This document shows positions 17,780-24,886 of a stretch of 64,000 nucleotides of DNA, in pieces. A model generated the notes under the pieces. That model saw nothing but the letters and a program-made list of their open reading frames with translations, made no database searches and was not told where the DNA came from. The DNA is from Pseudomonas fragi (lineage in GTDB: Bacteria > Pseudomonadota > Gammaproteobacteria > Pseudomonadales > Pseudomonadaceae), in the NCBI RefSeq assembly GCF_025426255.1, contig NZ_CP104861.1, positions 558,001-622,000 on the forward strand, given 5' to 3'. The translations under genes and the position numbers were made by a program. How positions within the stretch are numbered: the stretch's first letter is position 1; the number at the start of each line of letters is the position of its first letter.

Positions 17780-18070
17780 GACGTAACTCCAGATGCATTC
17801 AAAGGAGCTACCACTTGTCGCTACTAAACGAATTGGGTGGCAGCCGTACGCAGGTTAGTAGACCGGTGCATCCGGAACCCGGCGCGCCACAAGGGCGCCC
17901 TGCGCACGGCCACCATAAAACGCAGGCCGTAAAAAAGCGCCTCGCGGAGGTGGCGCCTTGCGCCGGATTACAGATCGGGCTACTAAACCCGACCGCTGAT
18001 TTTGCAGCGATGGGCCGAGACTATTCCCCGATTTTGGCAGGCGCAAGCGAACGAGATTTTCTCGGAAGTT
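17780..18070 (-). ncRNA. Palindrome-rich leader upstream of DUF6124, candidate attenuator or sRNA
   Basis: The 411 bases between the DUF6124 and nuclease genes contain dense inverted repeats. CTACTAA (17821-17827) pairs with TTAGTAG (17855-17861), and a second CTACTAAA sits at 17980-17987 inside CGGG...CCCG. CGCTG-N6-CAGCG lies near 17994-18009 and CCTGCG/CGCAGG near 17899-17926. On the minus strand the hairpin at 17937-17957 is followed by six T (17931-17936), an intrinsic-terminator shape about 150 bases before the DUF6124 ATG. My reading is a structured leader with a possible premature terminator. From memory, similar sequence precedes other members of this gene family in pseudomonads. Open frames across it on both strands are not convincing genes. 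Confidence 0.4.
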
Positions 18071-18191
18071 TCACTGGAATGAAAGCGAATCGTCGTACGA
18101 AACGGCTGAATTTAAAGGCTTATGTTGTGTGGCCTGCCCGCTGTCGAGCAGGTAAATCCCTCCTCCGGAATTGGCCACGCGAGAACAATAC

Positions 18192-19274
18192 ATGAGTGAA
18201 ACTCCCGCCCGTTTGAGCACACCGCCCGAGGGCTACGGTGACTGGTTGACTGACCTTAAAGGCCGTATTCACGGTGCCCAGCAGCGAGCCACGCTGGCAG
18301 TCAATCGTGAGCTGGTGCTGCTGTATTGGCAGATCGGCCACGATATTTTGACCCGTCAATCTCAGCAGGGCTGGGGTACGAAAGTGATTGAGCGTCTGGC
18401 GCAGGATTTGCGTGCAGCCTTCCCCAGCATGAGAGGCTTTTCTCCACGCAACCTCAAATACATGCGTGCCTTTGCCGAGGCTTGGCCGGACACGGCAATT
18501 GTGCAGCAGGCTGTTGCACAATTGCCTTGGGGGCACAACCTAGTGCTGCTGGACAAACTCCCCGGCCCCGAAACCCGCCGCTGGTATGCCGCCAAGGCAA
18601 TCGAGCACAACTGGTCGCGGAATGTTCTGGCTCTGCAGATCAAGGGGCGTTTGCTGGAGCGCAGTGGCAAGGCGGTGAGCAATTTTGAAAGCTTCTTGCC
18701 CAAGCCGCAGTCTGATCTGGCGCGTGAATCGTTGAAAGATCCCTACCGTTTCGACTTCCTTGGCCTGAGCGCTGATGCGCATGAGCGCGAGATCGAAAGA
18801 GCCTTGGTCAAGCATGTCACCGAGTTTCTGCTGGAACTGGGCGCAGGCTTTGCCTTCGTCGGCAAACAAGTGCTGCTGAATGTGGGGGGGGACGAGTTTT
18901 TCATTGATCTGCTGTTCTATCACCTCAAGCTGCGCTGCTATGTAGTGGTCGAACTCAAGGGCGGTAAATTTAAACCGGAGCACCTAGGGCAACTGGGGTT
19001 TTACCTGGCCGCCGTGGATGGGCAGGTCAAGCATCCACAAGACAGCCCCACCATCGGCTTGCTGCTGTGCACCAGCAAGAACAAGGTAGTGGCCGAGTAC
19101 GCCTTGCGTGATAACACCCGCCCCATCGGGGTGGCCGAATACCAGCTGGTAGAGTCCCTGCCGGAAGAGTTGCAAACCAGCCTGCCCAGTATTGAACAGA
19201 TTGAGCGTGAGTTGGCAGGCGAAGAAGTGTCTGCGCAAGACGATTTGTTAGAGGGCGCAGCAGACGCTTCTTAA
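18192..19274 (+). CDS. YhcG/DUF1016 family PD-(D/E)XK nuclease-domain protein
   Basis: The 360-residue protein has the DUF1016 N-terminal helical domain: residues 16-160, with LVLLYWQIGHDIL, FSPRNLKYMRAFAEAW and the LPWGHNLVLLDKL core. A C-terminal nuclease-like domain (about 185-340) shows D239 in FFIDLLFYH, the E254-L-K256 triad in VVVELKGGKF and Q267 in HLGQLGFYL, the PD-(D/E)XK arrangement. The family often sits beside type I restriction genes or in defence islands, but here it is an orphan. The start is the ATG at 18192 or an in-frame TTG at 18171; neither has a strong ribosome-binding site. DNA-end processing or defence is inferred. Confidence 0.8.
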   Translation: MSETPARLSTPPEGYGDWLTDLKGRIHGAQQRATLAVNRELVLLYWQIGHDILTRQSQQGWGTKVIERLAQDLRAAFPSMRGFSPRNLKYMRAFAEAWPDTAIVQQAVAQLPWGHNLVLLDKLPGPETRRWYAAKAIEHNWSRNVLALQIKGRLLERSGKAVSNFESFLPKPQSDLARESLKDPYRFDFLGLSADAHEREIERALVKHVTEFLLELGAGFAFVGKQVLLNVGGDEFFIDLLFYHLKLRCYVVVELKGGKFKPEHLGQLGFYLAAVDGQVKHPQDSPTIGLLLCTSKNKVVAEYALRDNTRPIGVAEYQLVESLPEELQTSLPSIEQIERELAGEEVSAQDDLLEGAADAS

Positions 19275-19347
19275 GACTAACAAGATGATTCGTAGTTAAG
19301 CTTCGGAAAAGTCCTAGATGATTATTTTCATAAATAACTAATAATTA

Positions 19348-19374
19348 CGCCCTTTGACACCCTGTCAGAGGGCG
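19348..19374. promoter_or_regulatory. 27-nt near-perfect hairpin upstream of the lipoprotein operon
   Basis: CGCCCTTTGACA and TGTCAGAGGGCG form a 12-bp stem with one G-T pair around a CCC loop. It sits in an AT-rich 280-base gap (19275-19554) between the nuclease and lipoprotein genes. On the plus strand no T-run follows; on the minus strand it is followed by TAATTATTAG. It may be an operator for a dimeric regulator or the end of the nuclease transcript. The rest of the gap has no gene; AT-rich stretches near 19480-19500 are the likely promoter zone. Confidence 0.5.
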
Positions 19375-19554
19375 CGAAAAAATAATCAACAAACCCTGTA
19401 ATAACGCGCTTCGTTCGTGCCTGTGAGCGTGTCTTGATTTAAAAATAAGTGCTGCTTATTCGGTTTGTTTGTTACAAATAAGTTTTTTATTTTTATTTAC
19501 TCTATTGGCGGGCCTGTAGTTTAAGACTGTCCGTTATATCAAAAGGGCTATTAC

Positions 19555-20235
19555 GTGAAAAAACTGTTTAAAGTTTTGCTGTCTGGCACCGCTGCTGCAG
19601 TGTTACTGGCACTTGTGGGTTGCGCCACAGAGAACTCGCGAGCCCTGCCAGTGGAAAAAGTCGCCAGTGTTGCAGTTATCTATAACGGCGTACGCGTACC
19701 CATTGCCGTGGGCAAGTTCGATAACCGCTCCAGTTATATGCGCGGAATATTCTCAAGTGGTGTAGATCGCCTGGGCGGACAAGCCAAGACCATTTTGATC
19801 ACCCACTTGCAGCAGACCAACCGTTTCACTGTTCTGGATCGAGACAATATGGGTGAAATCGCCCAGGAAGCAGCGATCAAGGGGCAAGCGCAAAAATTGA
19901 AAGGTGCAGATTTTGTGGTAACCGACGATGTGACCGAGTTTGGGCGCAAAGAAACCGGTGATCGTCAGTTATTCGGCATTTTGGGTCGCGGCAAAACTCA
20001 GGTGGCCTACGCCAAAGTCAATTTAAACATCGTCAATATCAATACCTCGGAAGTTGTGTATTCAACCCAGGGGGCGGGGGAGTACGCACTTTCCAATCGA
20101 GAAATCATTGGTTTTGGTGGCACCGCCAGCTACGACTCGACACTGAATGGAAAAGTGCTGGATTTGGCTATGCGTGAAGCAATCAATCGACTGGTTGATG
20201 GCATCAATGCTGGCGCATGGAAACCGGGTAACTGA
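19555..20235 (+). CDS. CsgG/HfaB-like lipoprotein
   Basis: The 226-residue protein has a lipoprotein signal: MKKLFKVLLSGTAAAVLLALVGC, with the lipobox LVGC at residues 20-23. SVAVIYNGVRVPIAVGKFDNRSSY follows, and the phrase TILITHLQQTNRFTVLDRDNM is typical of the CsgG/HfaB family, whose best-known members form curli-secretion pores or anchor holdfast proteins. I infer a periplasm-facing outer-membrane lipoprotein. Here it heads a three-gene lipoprotein operon with DUF4810 and DUF799 proteins, a combination recurring in proteobacteria without an established function. The start is GTG at 19555. No curli or holdfast genes are near. Confidence 0.82.
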   Translation: MKKLFKVLLSGTAAAVLLALVGCATENSRALPVEKVASVAVIYNGVRVPIAVGKFDNRSSYMRGIFSSGVDRLGGQAKTILITHLQQTNRFTVLDRDNMGEIAQEAAIKGQAQKLKGADFVVTDDVTEFGRKETGDRQLFGILGRGKTQVAYAKVNLNIVNINTSEVVYSTQGAGEYALSNREIIGFGGTASYDSTLNGKVLDLAMREAINRLVDGINAGAWKPGN

Positions 20236-20264
20236 TCAACTGCAACTCAAGGAGTAGAGCACTA

Positions 20265-20624
20265 ATGAATCATTCGGTGAAGTTGGCGCTAATGCTAACC
20301 GCGATAATGAGTGTTGTCGGGTGCCAAAGTGCACCTAAAACGCTCTATCAGTGGGAAAGTTACCAGCCGCAAGTGTATGAATATTTAAAAGGTGAGCCCA
20401 AGGAAGCTCAAATCGAGGCGTTGGAGCGGGATCTGCAAAAGATCAGCGCCAGTGGTCGTATGGTGCCACCGGGTTATCACGCGCATTTGGGCATGTTGTA
20501 TCTCGCTTCAGGCAAGGATGATCAGATGGTGCAGCAGTTCAGTACCGAGAAGGCGCTGTTTCCCGAGTCGGCTCCCTACATGGACTTTTTACTCAAGAAC
20601 GCCAAGACCGGAGGCGCTAAATGA
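20265..20624 (+). CDS. DUF4810 domain lipoprotein
   Basis: The 119-residue protein starts with a lipoprotein signal whose lipobox is VVGC (MNHSVKLALMLTAIMSVVGC). TLYQWESYQPQVYEYLKG and MVPPGYHAHLGMLYLASGKDDQM follow, the latter resembling a TPR-like helical pair. This matches the DUF4810 family that accompanies CsgG-like and DUF799 lipoproteins. An AAGGAG site (AAGGAGTAGAGCACTA) precedes the ATG. Its stop overlaps the next gene by four bases, so the last two proteins are probably made in fixed ratio and may form a complex. Function unknown. Confidence 0.82.
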   Translation: MNHSVKLALMLTAIMSVVGCQSAPKTLYQWESYQPQVYEYLKGEPKEAQIEALERDLQKISASGRMVPPGYHAHLGMLYLASGKDDQMVQQFSTEKALFPESAPYMDFLLKNAKTGGAK

Positions 20625-21286
20625 TGCCGCGTTTTCTAAAGTATTCGGCTGTGTTGGTGGTCGCGGTATTGCTCGCAGGCTGTGCCGGGCCCAAGACCAT
20701 TGCTTATGATTACTCGGCGTTTAAACAAAGCCGTCCTAAAAGTATTCTGGTGCTAGCGCCGATCAACGAGTCACCCGAAGTTCAGGCCCCCTATAGCCTG
20801 TTATCGCAAGTTACTATTCCGCTGGCTGAAGCGGGCTACTACGTTCTGCCCATTGCACTGGTAGACGAGACCTTCCGACAGAACGGTTTGACGACTGCGC
20901 ACGACATCCAGGCCGTTGATACGGACAAACTGCATGAGATTTTTGGCGCGGACGCGGCGCTGTATATCACCGTTACCGAGTACGGTACTCGTTACAGGGT
21001 GCTTTCCAGTGACACGTCAGTGACAGCGACGGCCAAACTGGTAGACCTGAAAACGGGCACTACCTTGTGGGCAGGCGCGGCGCGGGCCTCCAGCGAAGAA
21101 GGCAAAAGCAATAGCGGTGGGGGGCTTATCGGCATGTTGATCAGCGCAGCGGTCAAGCAAGTGTTCAACTCCTCGACCGATGCAGCACACCCAATGGCCG
21201 GTATCGCGAGTGCGCGCATGCTGTCACCAGCTCGGCCCGTGGGGATCCTCTACGGCCCACGTTCACCCAAGTATGGGTCGGACTAG
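20621..21286 (+). CDS. DUF799 (GNA1162-like) lipoprotein
   Basis: The 221-residue protein has a lipoprotein signal with the lipobox LAGC: MMPRFLKYSAVLVVAVLLAGC. SRPKSILVLAPINESPEVQAPYS and the segment around LHEIFGADAALYITVTEYG are typical of DUF799, the family of the neisserial surface antigen GNA1162, which has a TolB-like N-terminal fold. The C-terminal third contains a glycine-rich stretch (SNSGGGLIGMLISAAVKQVF) that could be a short membrane-contacting helix. The start ATGATG overlaps the DUF4810 stop. It is the last gene of the operon. Confidence 0.82.
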   Translation: MMPRFLKYSAVLVVAVLLAGCAGPKTIAYDYSAFKQSRPKSILVLAPINESPEVQAPYSLLSQVTIPLAEAGYYVLPIALVDETFRQNGLTTAHDIQAVDTDKLHEIFGADAALYITVTEYGTRYRVLSSDTSVTATAKLVDLKTGTTLWAGAARASSEEGKSNSGGGLIGMLISAAVKQVFNSSTDAAHPMAGIASARMLSPARPVGILYGPRSPKYGSD

Positions 21287-21354
21287 TATGTGACGCAGAG
21301 TCTGCATTAAGCCCAGCTTAAGGACGGCAGGTCAGCTTTATTTCAGGCATTAAA

Positions 21355-21375
21355 AAGCCGGCTTGTGGCCGGCTT
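21355..21375. terminator. Terminator between lipoprotein operon and repressor region
   Basis: AAGCCGGC and GCCGGCTT form an 8-bp stem with a TTGTG loop. On the minus strand it is followed by five T (AAAAA at 21352-21356 on the plus strand), so it should end leftward transcription from the repressor side. Preceding A-tract and stem may also stop the lipoprotein operon. Confidence 0.7.
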
Positions 21376-21409
21376 CTCGGGGGCGGGTTTGGCTTATTTT
21401 TGATAAGCC

Positions 21410-21535
21410 TTACTCGCCTTCAATCGGGACATCCAGCGCGTGGTGGCTGGGTGTGGGGCGTGGCGGCTTTTTGCTGCCTGGCCCTGCATTCCGGCTCGCT
21501 TGCCGCGAGGGGGATGCGCAAGTGCGGCGAATCAT
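21410..21535 (-). CDS. Possible small basic protein (41 aa), unsupported
   Basis: A 41-codon frame runs between the repressor gene (45 bases upstream) and the terminator at 21355-21375. It reads MIRRTCASPSRQASRN..., with a Pro/Lys-rich middle (GPGSKKPPRPTP) and the acidic end LDVPIEGE. No Shine-Dalgarno sequence precedes the ATG, so it is a weak call. Its position inside the repressor transcription unit and the unusual basic-to-acidic composition are the only reasons to list it. The rest of 21287-21579 holds only the terminator. Confidence 0.25.
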   Translation of the reverse strand: MIRRTCASPSRQASRNAGPGSKKPPRPTPSHHALDVPIEGE

Positions 21536-21579
21536 ACTGGGGTTAGAGCGTTTTTCCCAGAAAAAGCCTGCCTCCAACA

Positions 21580-22299
21580 CTATTCGTCCAGTTTGTACGG
21601 CACAGGTGGGCGCCGATGGTTAAGCGTGGACCACCAAAATATCCAACCCAGTACGCGTATCTGCTGCGCTTGTACTTGCGCGTCGTCGAGTAGTTCGTCG
21701 GGGTATTCCAACCGGTTTTCGCTGCGCAAACGCAGGCCATTGCCCGGCAGGCGGTAGAGGTATTTGATGCGCAGCATGCCGTCTTGTTCGAGGGCGTAGA
21801 TTTCGCCGTCGACGATTTGAGTCAGGCTGCGGTCGATGGCGACGGTGGAACCGTCCGGGATTTTGTGTGCCATGTTGTTGCCGATCATGGGCACGCACAT
21901 CACTTGGTCGGGGCTGACGTCCATGGCCTGCAGAATTGAGCCAGCCAGCCGCACCGTGCAGTCAGGAATTTGCACGACCCGGGTTCTACCTGAGCCATCG
22001 GGGTGCAGGGCTTCGTTGTAGAAGGGCGCAACAATGTCCGCAGCACAGACCGCAGGTTTTAGGCGCTCTGCCATTTGTGCAGGTGCAAGGCCCGGGTGTT
22101 TGAGACCTTCGCCAGTGCGCAGCCAGCGGCTGTTGACGCACAGCAGCTCGGCGATTTCGTCCAGCCGAGCCATGGGGATGCCTCGTTTGAACCAGTTGTT
22201 GACGTGCTGCGGCGTAACGCGGCGATTGGCTGCGAAGTCAGAAGCAGTTAAATGACACTCCCTCAGGAGGGTTTTGAGGCGATCACCGGATGTATTCAT
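21580..22299 (-). CDS. Phage-type repressor with HTH and S24-like domain lacking the catalytic serine
   Basis: The 239-residue protein has an N-terminal Cro/C1-type HTH (residues 1-62, with VTPQHVNNWFKRGIPMARLD) and a C-terminal LexA/S24 peptidase-like fold. In this fold VPMIGNNMAHKIPDG corresponds to the usual GDSM-EPTIPDG nucleophile loop, but asparagine (N142) replaces the serine. The general-base lysine appears kept (K179 in MLRIKY). Self-cleavage is therefore doubtful. I start it at the ATG at 22299 (MNTSGDRLKTLL); the frame extends 15 residues upstream. A perfect 16-bp palindrome covers this ATG and may be its own operator. No phage structural genes are nearby, so it is a stand-alone or relic regulator. 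Confidence 0.82.
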   Translation of the reverse strand: MNTSGDRLKTLLRECHLTASDFAANRRVTPQHVNNWFKRGIPMARLDEIAELLCVNSRWLRTGEGLKHPGLAPAQMAERLKPAVCAADIVAPFYNEALHPDGSGRTRVVQIPDCTVRLAGSILQAMDVSPDQVMCVPMIGNNMAHKIPDGSTVAIDRSLTQIVDGEIYALEQDGMLRIKYLYRLPGNGLRLRSENRLEYPDELLDDAQVQAQQIRVLGWIFWWSTLNHRRPPVPYKLDE

Positions 22300-22306
22300 G
22301 AATACA
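22291..22306. promoter_or_regulatory. 16-bp perfect palindrome over the repressor start codon
   Basis: TGTATTCATGAATACA is a perfect palindrome whose centre includes the repressor ATG. Symmetry and length suit a dimeric HTH repressor, so autorepression is a reasonable inference; it is not tested by anything in the sequence. Confidence 0.5.
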
Positions 22307-22453
22307 GAGTCTACGGGCAAGGCAAGCCCGTTTAAATAAACCAAGCGTTCAAAAAAACATGGCTAAGTGCGGGTATTCCTATGGCTTTCAGGGCTGCTTC
22401 CTACGACTGTTAGCCGGATTGAACAGGCTGTTTTATTGCGTTTATGCAGGCAT

Positions 22454-22482
22454 AAAAAAACCTCGGCGAGCCGAGGTTTTTT
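22454..22482. terminator. Bidirectional intrinsic terminator of ppa
   Basis: AAAACCTCGG, CGAG loop and CCGAGGTTTT form a strong A-tract/stem/T-tract hairpin just after the ppa stop (22493). It has T-runs on both strands and separates ppa from the repressor gene. Confidence 0.9.
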
Positions 22483-22492
22483 AACCGGTTAC

Positions 22493-23020
22493 TTAGCCTT
22501 TGTAGGCAGCTACCGATTTGGTGATTTCGTCGCGGGCAGCTTGAGCATCGCCCCAACCTTCGATCTTCACCCATTTGCCTTTTTCGAGATCTTTGTAGTT
22601 CTCGAAGAAGTGCTGGATTTGCTGAATCAGCAGAGGAGGCAGGTCGGTGTACTCTTTCACGTCAACGTACAGCTGGGACAGCTTGTCGTGAGGCACTGCA
22701 ACTACTTTGGCATCGCCGCCGCCGTCGTCAGTCATGTGCAGGATGCCAACCGGGCGAGCGCGGATAACCGAACCTGGCGCTACCGGGTAAGGGGTAACAA
22801 CCAGCACGTCCAGCGGATCACCGTCGTCAGCCAGGGTGTTAGGGATAAAGCCGTAGTTGGCCGGGTAGAACATCGGGGTAGCCATGAAGCGGTCAACGAA
22901 CAGGCAATCGCTGTCTTTGTCGATTTCATATTTGATCGGCGCGTGGTTAGCCGGAATCTCGATAGCGACGTAGATGTCATTCGGCAGGTCTTTGCCAGCC
23001 GGAATCTTGCTGTAGCTCAT
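22493..23020 (-). CDS. ppa: Inorganic pyrophosphatase
   Basis: The 175-residue cytoplasmic enzyme hydrolyses pyrophosphate and so drives biosynthetic reactions. The family signature [11 protein letters not shown] (three metal-binding aspartates) is at about residues 66-76. [19 protein letters not shown] (about 18-36) and [16 protein letters not shown] are typical of the family I hexameric bacterial enzyme, and the length matches E. coli Ppa (176). The gene has its own strong terminator and lies 101 bases downstream of mtfA on the same strand. Confidence 0.97.
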   Translation of the reverse strand: MSYSKIPAGKDLPNDIYVAIEIPANHAPIKYEIDKDSDCLFVDRFMATPMFYPANYGFIPNTLADDGDPLDVLVVTPYPVAPGSVIRARPVGILHMTDDGGGDAKVVAVPHDKLSQLYVDVKEYTDLPPLLIQQIQHFFENYKDLEKGKWVKIEGWGDAQAARDEITKSVAAYKG

Positions 23021-23121
23021 TGGGCGGTGCCCCCGTGTGTAGGCCAGTTTACTTGGCCGATTTGGCCAAAAAGTGGCGGCGATTATAGGCGTATTCCTGT
23101 TACCACGTCACCCTTGGCCGC

Positions 23122-23934
23122 TCAGTGCTGTGCGCGGTATTCGGGGTGCTCGCTTTGCAGTCGTTTCAGGCGTGCGAGCGGGTCCTGACGATAAAACAGG
23201 CTCAGTTGTTGATAGACCAGCGGGTAAGCATGGCTCAACAGGTCTGGCGCGCTGAAAAAGTACTCGCTGGTGACCGCAAAGAACTCCGCCGGGTTTTCGG
23301 CCGCATACGGATCGATTGGTGCGTGATCGGGGTTGTGATGGTCAAGGTAGTGATTGAGATGGTCGTAGGCCTGTTGCATGGCCTGGGTCCAGTCACTCAC
23401 CTGCATGCTGCTGTGTAGTGGCGGCATGCCATTGGCGGCACCGTTGAGCATGTCCAGCTTATGCGCCAGTTCGTGAATCACCAAGTTATAGCCTTCCCAG
23501 CCGCCGCTGCTTAGCACCCCCGGCCAGGCCAGCACCACGGGGCCATGCTGCCATGCTTCGCCGCTGTGATGGCCTTCCCATTCATGTTCGACACCGCTTG
23601 AGTCGCGATGGCGCTGAGGGCTGATGAAGTCGTCGGGGTAGAGCACGATTTCGTGAAAACCCTGATACCAGTCCAGGTCGCCCAGATTGAGCAACGGCAG
23701 TTGTGCCTGAGCGGCCAGCAACAGCCGGCCCTCTTCGGTTAGCTCAACCCCGGGCATGGGCGTCAGGTGCTTGTCTTGCAGGAACAACACGCTGCTGTCG
23801 CGCAGCCACTTGTCCTGCTCGTCATCCAGCCCGTCGAGAATACTCAACCGCTGGCGCACGTCATGCCACAGGTCGGGCGCCACCGGGTGTTGCGCCAGAA
23901 TCCGCTGGCGCCGCCATTCACTTAGAGACCACAT
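23122..23934 (-). CDS. mtfA: Zinc-dependent peptidase of the MtfA family
   Basis: The 270-residue protein has the zincin motif HELAHKLD (HExxH), centred near residue 155, and a downstream ENPAEFFAVTSEYFF segment that provides the third zinc ligand, as in MtfA/YeeI. E. coli MtfA titrates the Mlc repressor and has aminopeptidase activity; the pseudomonad role is not known to me. The N-terminal WRRQRILAQHPV and the LYPDDFISPQRHRDSSG region are typical of the family. It lies between ppa and dedA, 17 bases after the dedA stop on the same strand, so the two may be cotranscribed. Confidence 0.92.
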   Translation of the reverse strand: MWSLSEWRRQRILAQHPVAPDLWHDVRQRLSILDGLDDEQDKWLRDSSVLFLQDKHLTPMPGVELTEEGRLLLAAQAQLPLLNLGDLDWYQGFHEIVLYPDDFISPQRHRDSSGVEHEWEGHHSGEAWQHGPVVLAWPGVLSSGGWEGYNLVIHELAHKLDMLNGAANGMPPLHSSMQVSDWTQAMQQAYDHLNHYLDHHNPDHAPIDPYAAENPAEFFAVTSEYFFSAPDLLSHAYPLVYQQLSLFYRQDPLARLKRLQSEHPEYRAQH

Positions 23935-23951
23935 AGTGGGCGAGGTCCCGA

Positions 23952-24605
23952 TCAGGCTTTGGCTTTAGAAGGGCTGCGGCCCATACGGCTGCGAATCACG
24001 CCAATGATCATCGGTACCAGCGACAGCAAGATGATGCCCACTACCAGCAAGGACAGGTTGGACTTGATGAAAGGTACGTTGCCGAAGAAGTAACCCAGGG
24101 TCACCAGGCCGCCGACCCATAGAATCGTGCCAAACACGCTGAACATGAAAAAGCGCGGGTAAAACATGCGTGCCACACCGGCTACAAACGGCGCGAAGGT
24201 ACGGAAAATCGGCAGGAAGCGCGCCATGGTCACGGTTTTACCGCCATGACGTTCATAGAAGTCGTGGGTTTTTTCCAGGTAATCGCGGCGGAAAATCTTC
24301 GAGTTGGGGTTGCTGAACAAACGCTCGCCGACCGTTCGTCCAATGACGTAGTTGGTGCTGTCACCCATGATCGCCGCCAGCATCAGCAAGCCTGCGAGCA
24401 GTACCGGGTCCATGCCGCCGCCTGCGGCTACAGCGCCTGCGATAAATAGCAACGAATCACCCGGCAAAAATGGCATGACCACCAGGCCGGTCTCGCAAAA
24501 GATCACCAGAAACAGGATGGCGTAGATCCATGGCCCGTAATTGTTCACCAGCATGTCGAGGTACACATCGAGGTGCAGGATAATGTCGATCGGGTTGAAA
24601 TCCAT
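23952..24605 (-). CDS. DedA family inner-membrane protein
   Basis: The 217-residue protein (MDFNPIDIILHLD...) is a DedA/SNARE-associated integral membrane protein with several hydrophobic segments. It carries the conserved FCETGLVVMPFLPGDSLLFIAG, the GDSTNYVIGRTVG loop and RFLPIFRTFAPFVAGVARM. Members act in membrane homeostasis, and some are undecaprenyl-phosphate flippases. I use the ATG at 24605, with an AGGTG element upstream; an in-frame GTG nine bases earlier is possible. The 281 bases upstream contain the AT-rich promoter region and a perfect REP palindrome (24781-24866). Confidence 0.92.
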   Translation of the reverse strand: MDFNPIDIILHLDVYLDMLVNNYGPWIYAILFLVIFCETGLVVMPFLPGDSLLFIAGAVAAGGGMDPVLLAGLLMLAAIMGDSTNYVIGRTVGERLFSNPNSKIFRRDYLEKTHDFYERHGGKTVTMARFLPIFRTFAPFVAGVARMFYPRFFMFSVFGTILWVGGLVTLGYFFGNVPFIKSNLSLLVVGIILLSLVPMIIGVIRSRMGRSPSKAKA

Positions 24606-24780
24606 GTAAAGCACCTGTGTTGATGACCCGGCTCTGCAGGTCTGTGCGGGGAGGGGGAAGTAGTTAACTACAAAGAATGTAGATTTTTCGTACTTTCGTT
24701 AAAGAAATCGGATTATACGTATTGATGCAAGTTCTGCTTATTGAGTTTGTAGCGAAGCGTGTATTCAGCGTCAAAAAGCT

Positions 24781-24866
24781 GTAGCCGCTGCCGAGGAACG
24801 ATGGCTGCGAGCTTGAGTGCCTGTGCCCTCAACAGCTCGCAGCCATCGTTCCTCGGCAGCGGCTAC
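24781..24866. repeat. REP doublet with 33-bp perfect arms
   Basis: The arms 24781-24813 and 24834-24866 are exact reverse complements (33 bp, starting GTAGCCGCTGCCGAGG), with a 20-base spacer. It lies between the eutC 3' end and the dedA promoter region, both on the minus strand, and would form a very stable RNA hairpin that could mark the end of the eut transcript. Confidence 0.9.
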
Positions 24867-24886
24867 GCAGCCGGGCGGCGCGGGTT

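Noticed and set aside
17855..18046. A 63-codon frame on the minus strand in the same leader
   Set aside because: Composition reflects the inverted repeats; no ribosome-binding site and it stops before the DUF6124 start.
17815..18195. A 126-codon TTG-start frame on the plus strand with an AAGGAG upstream
   Set aside because: It runs through the palindrome-rich DUF6124 leader, has no domain-like sequence, and overlaps the nuclease start; the structured-RNA reading explains the region better.
21580..22299. The repressor as part of a prophage or pyocin cluster
   Set aside because: Neighbouring genes are core or lipoprotein genes; no structural, lysis or integrase genes are present.
22367..23188. 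273-codon frame antisense to ppa
   Set aside because: It covers the ppa terminator and coding strand in reverse; ppa is unambiguous.
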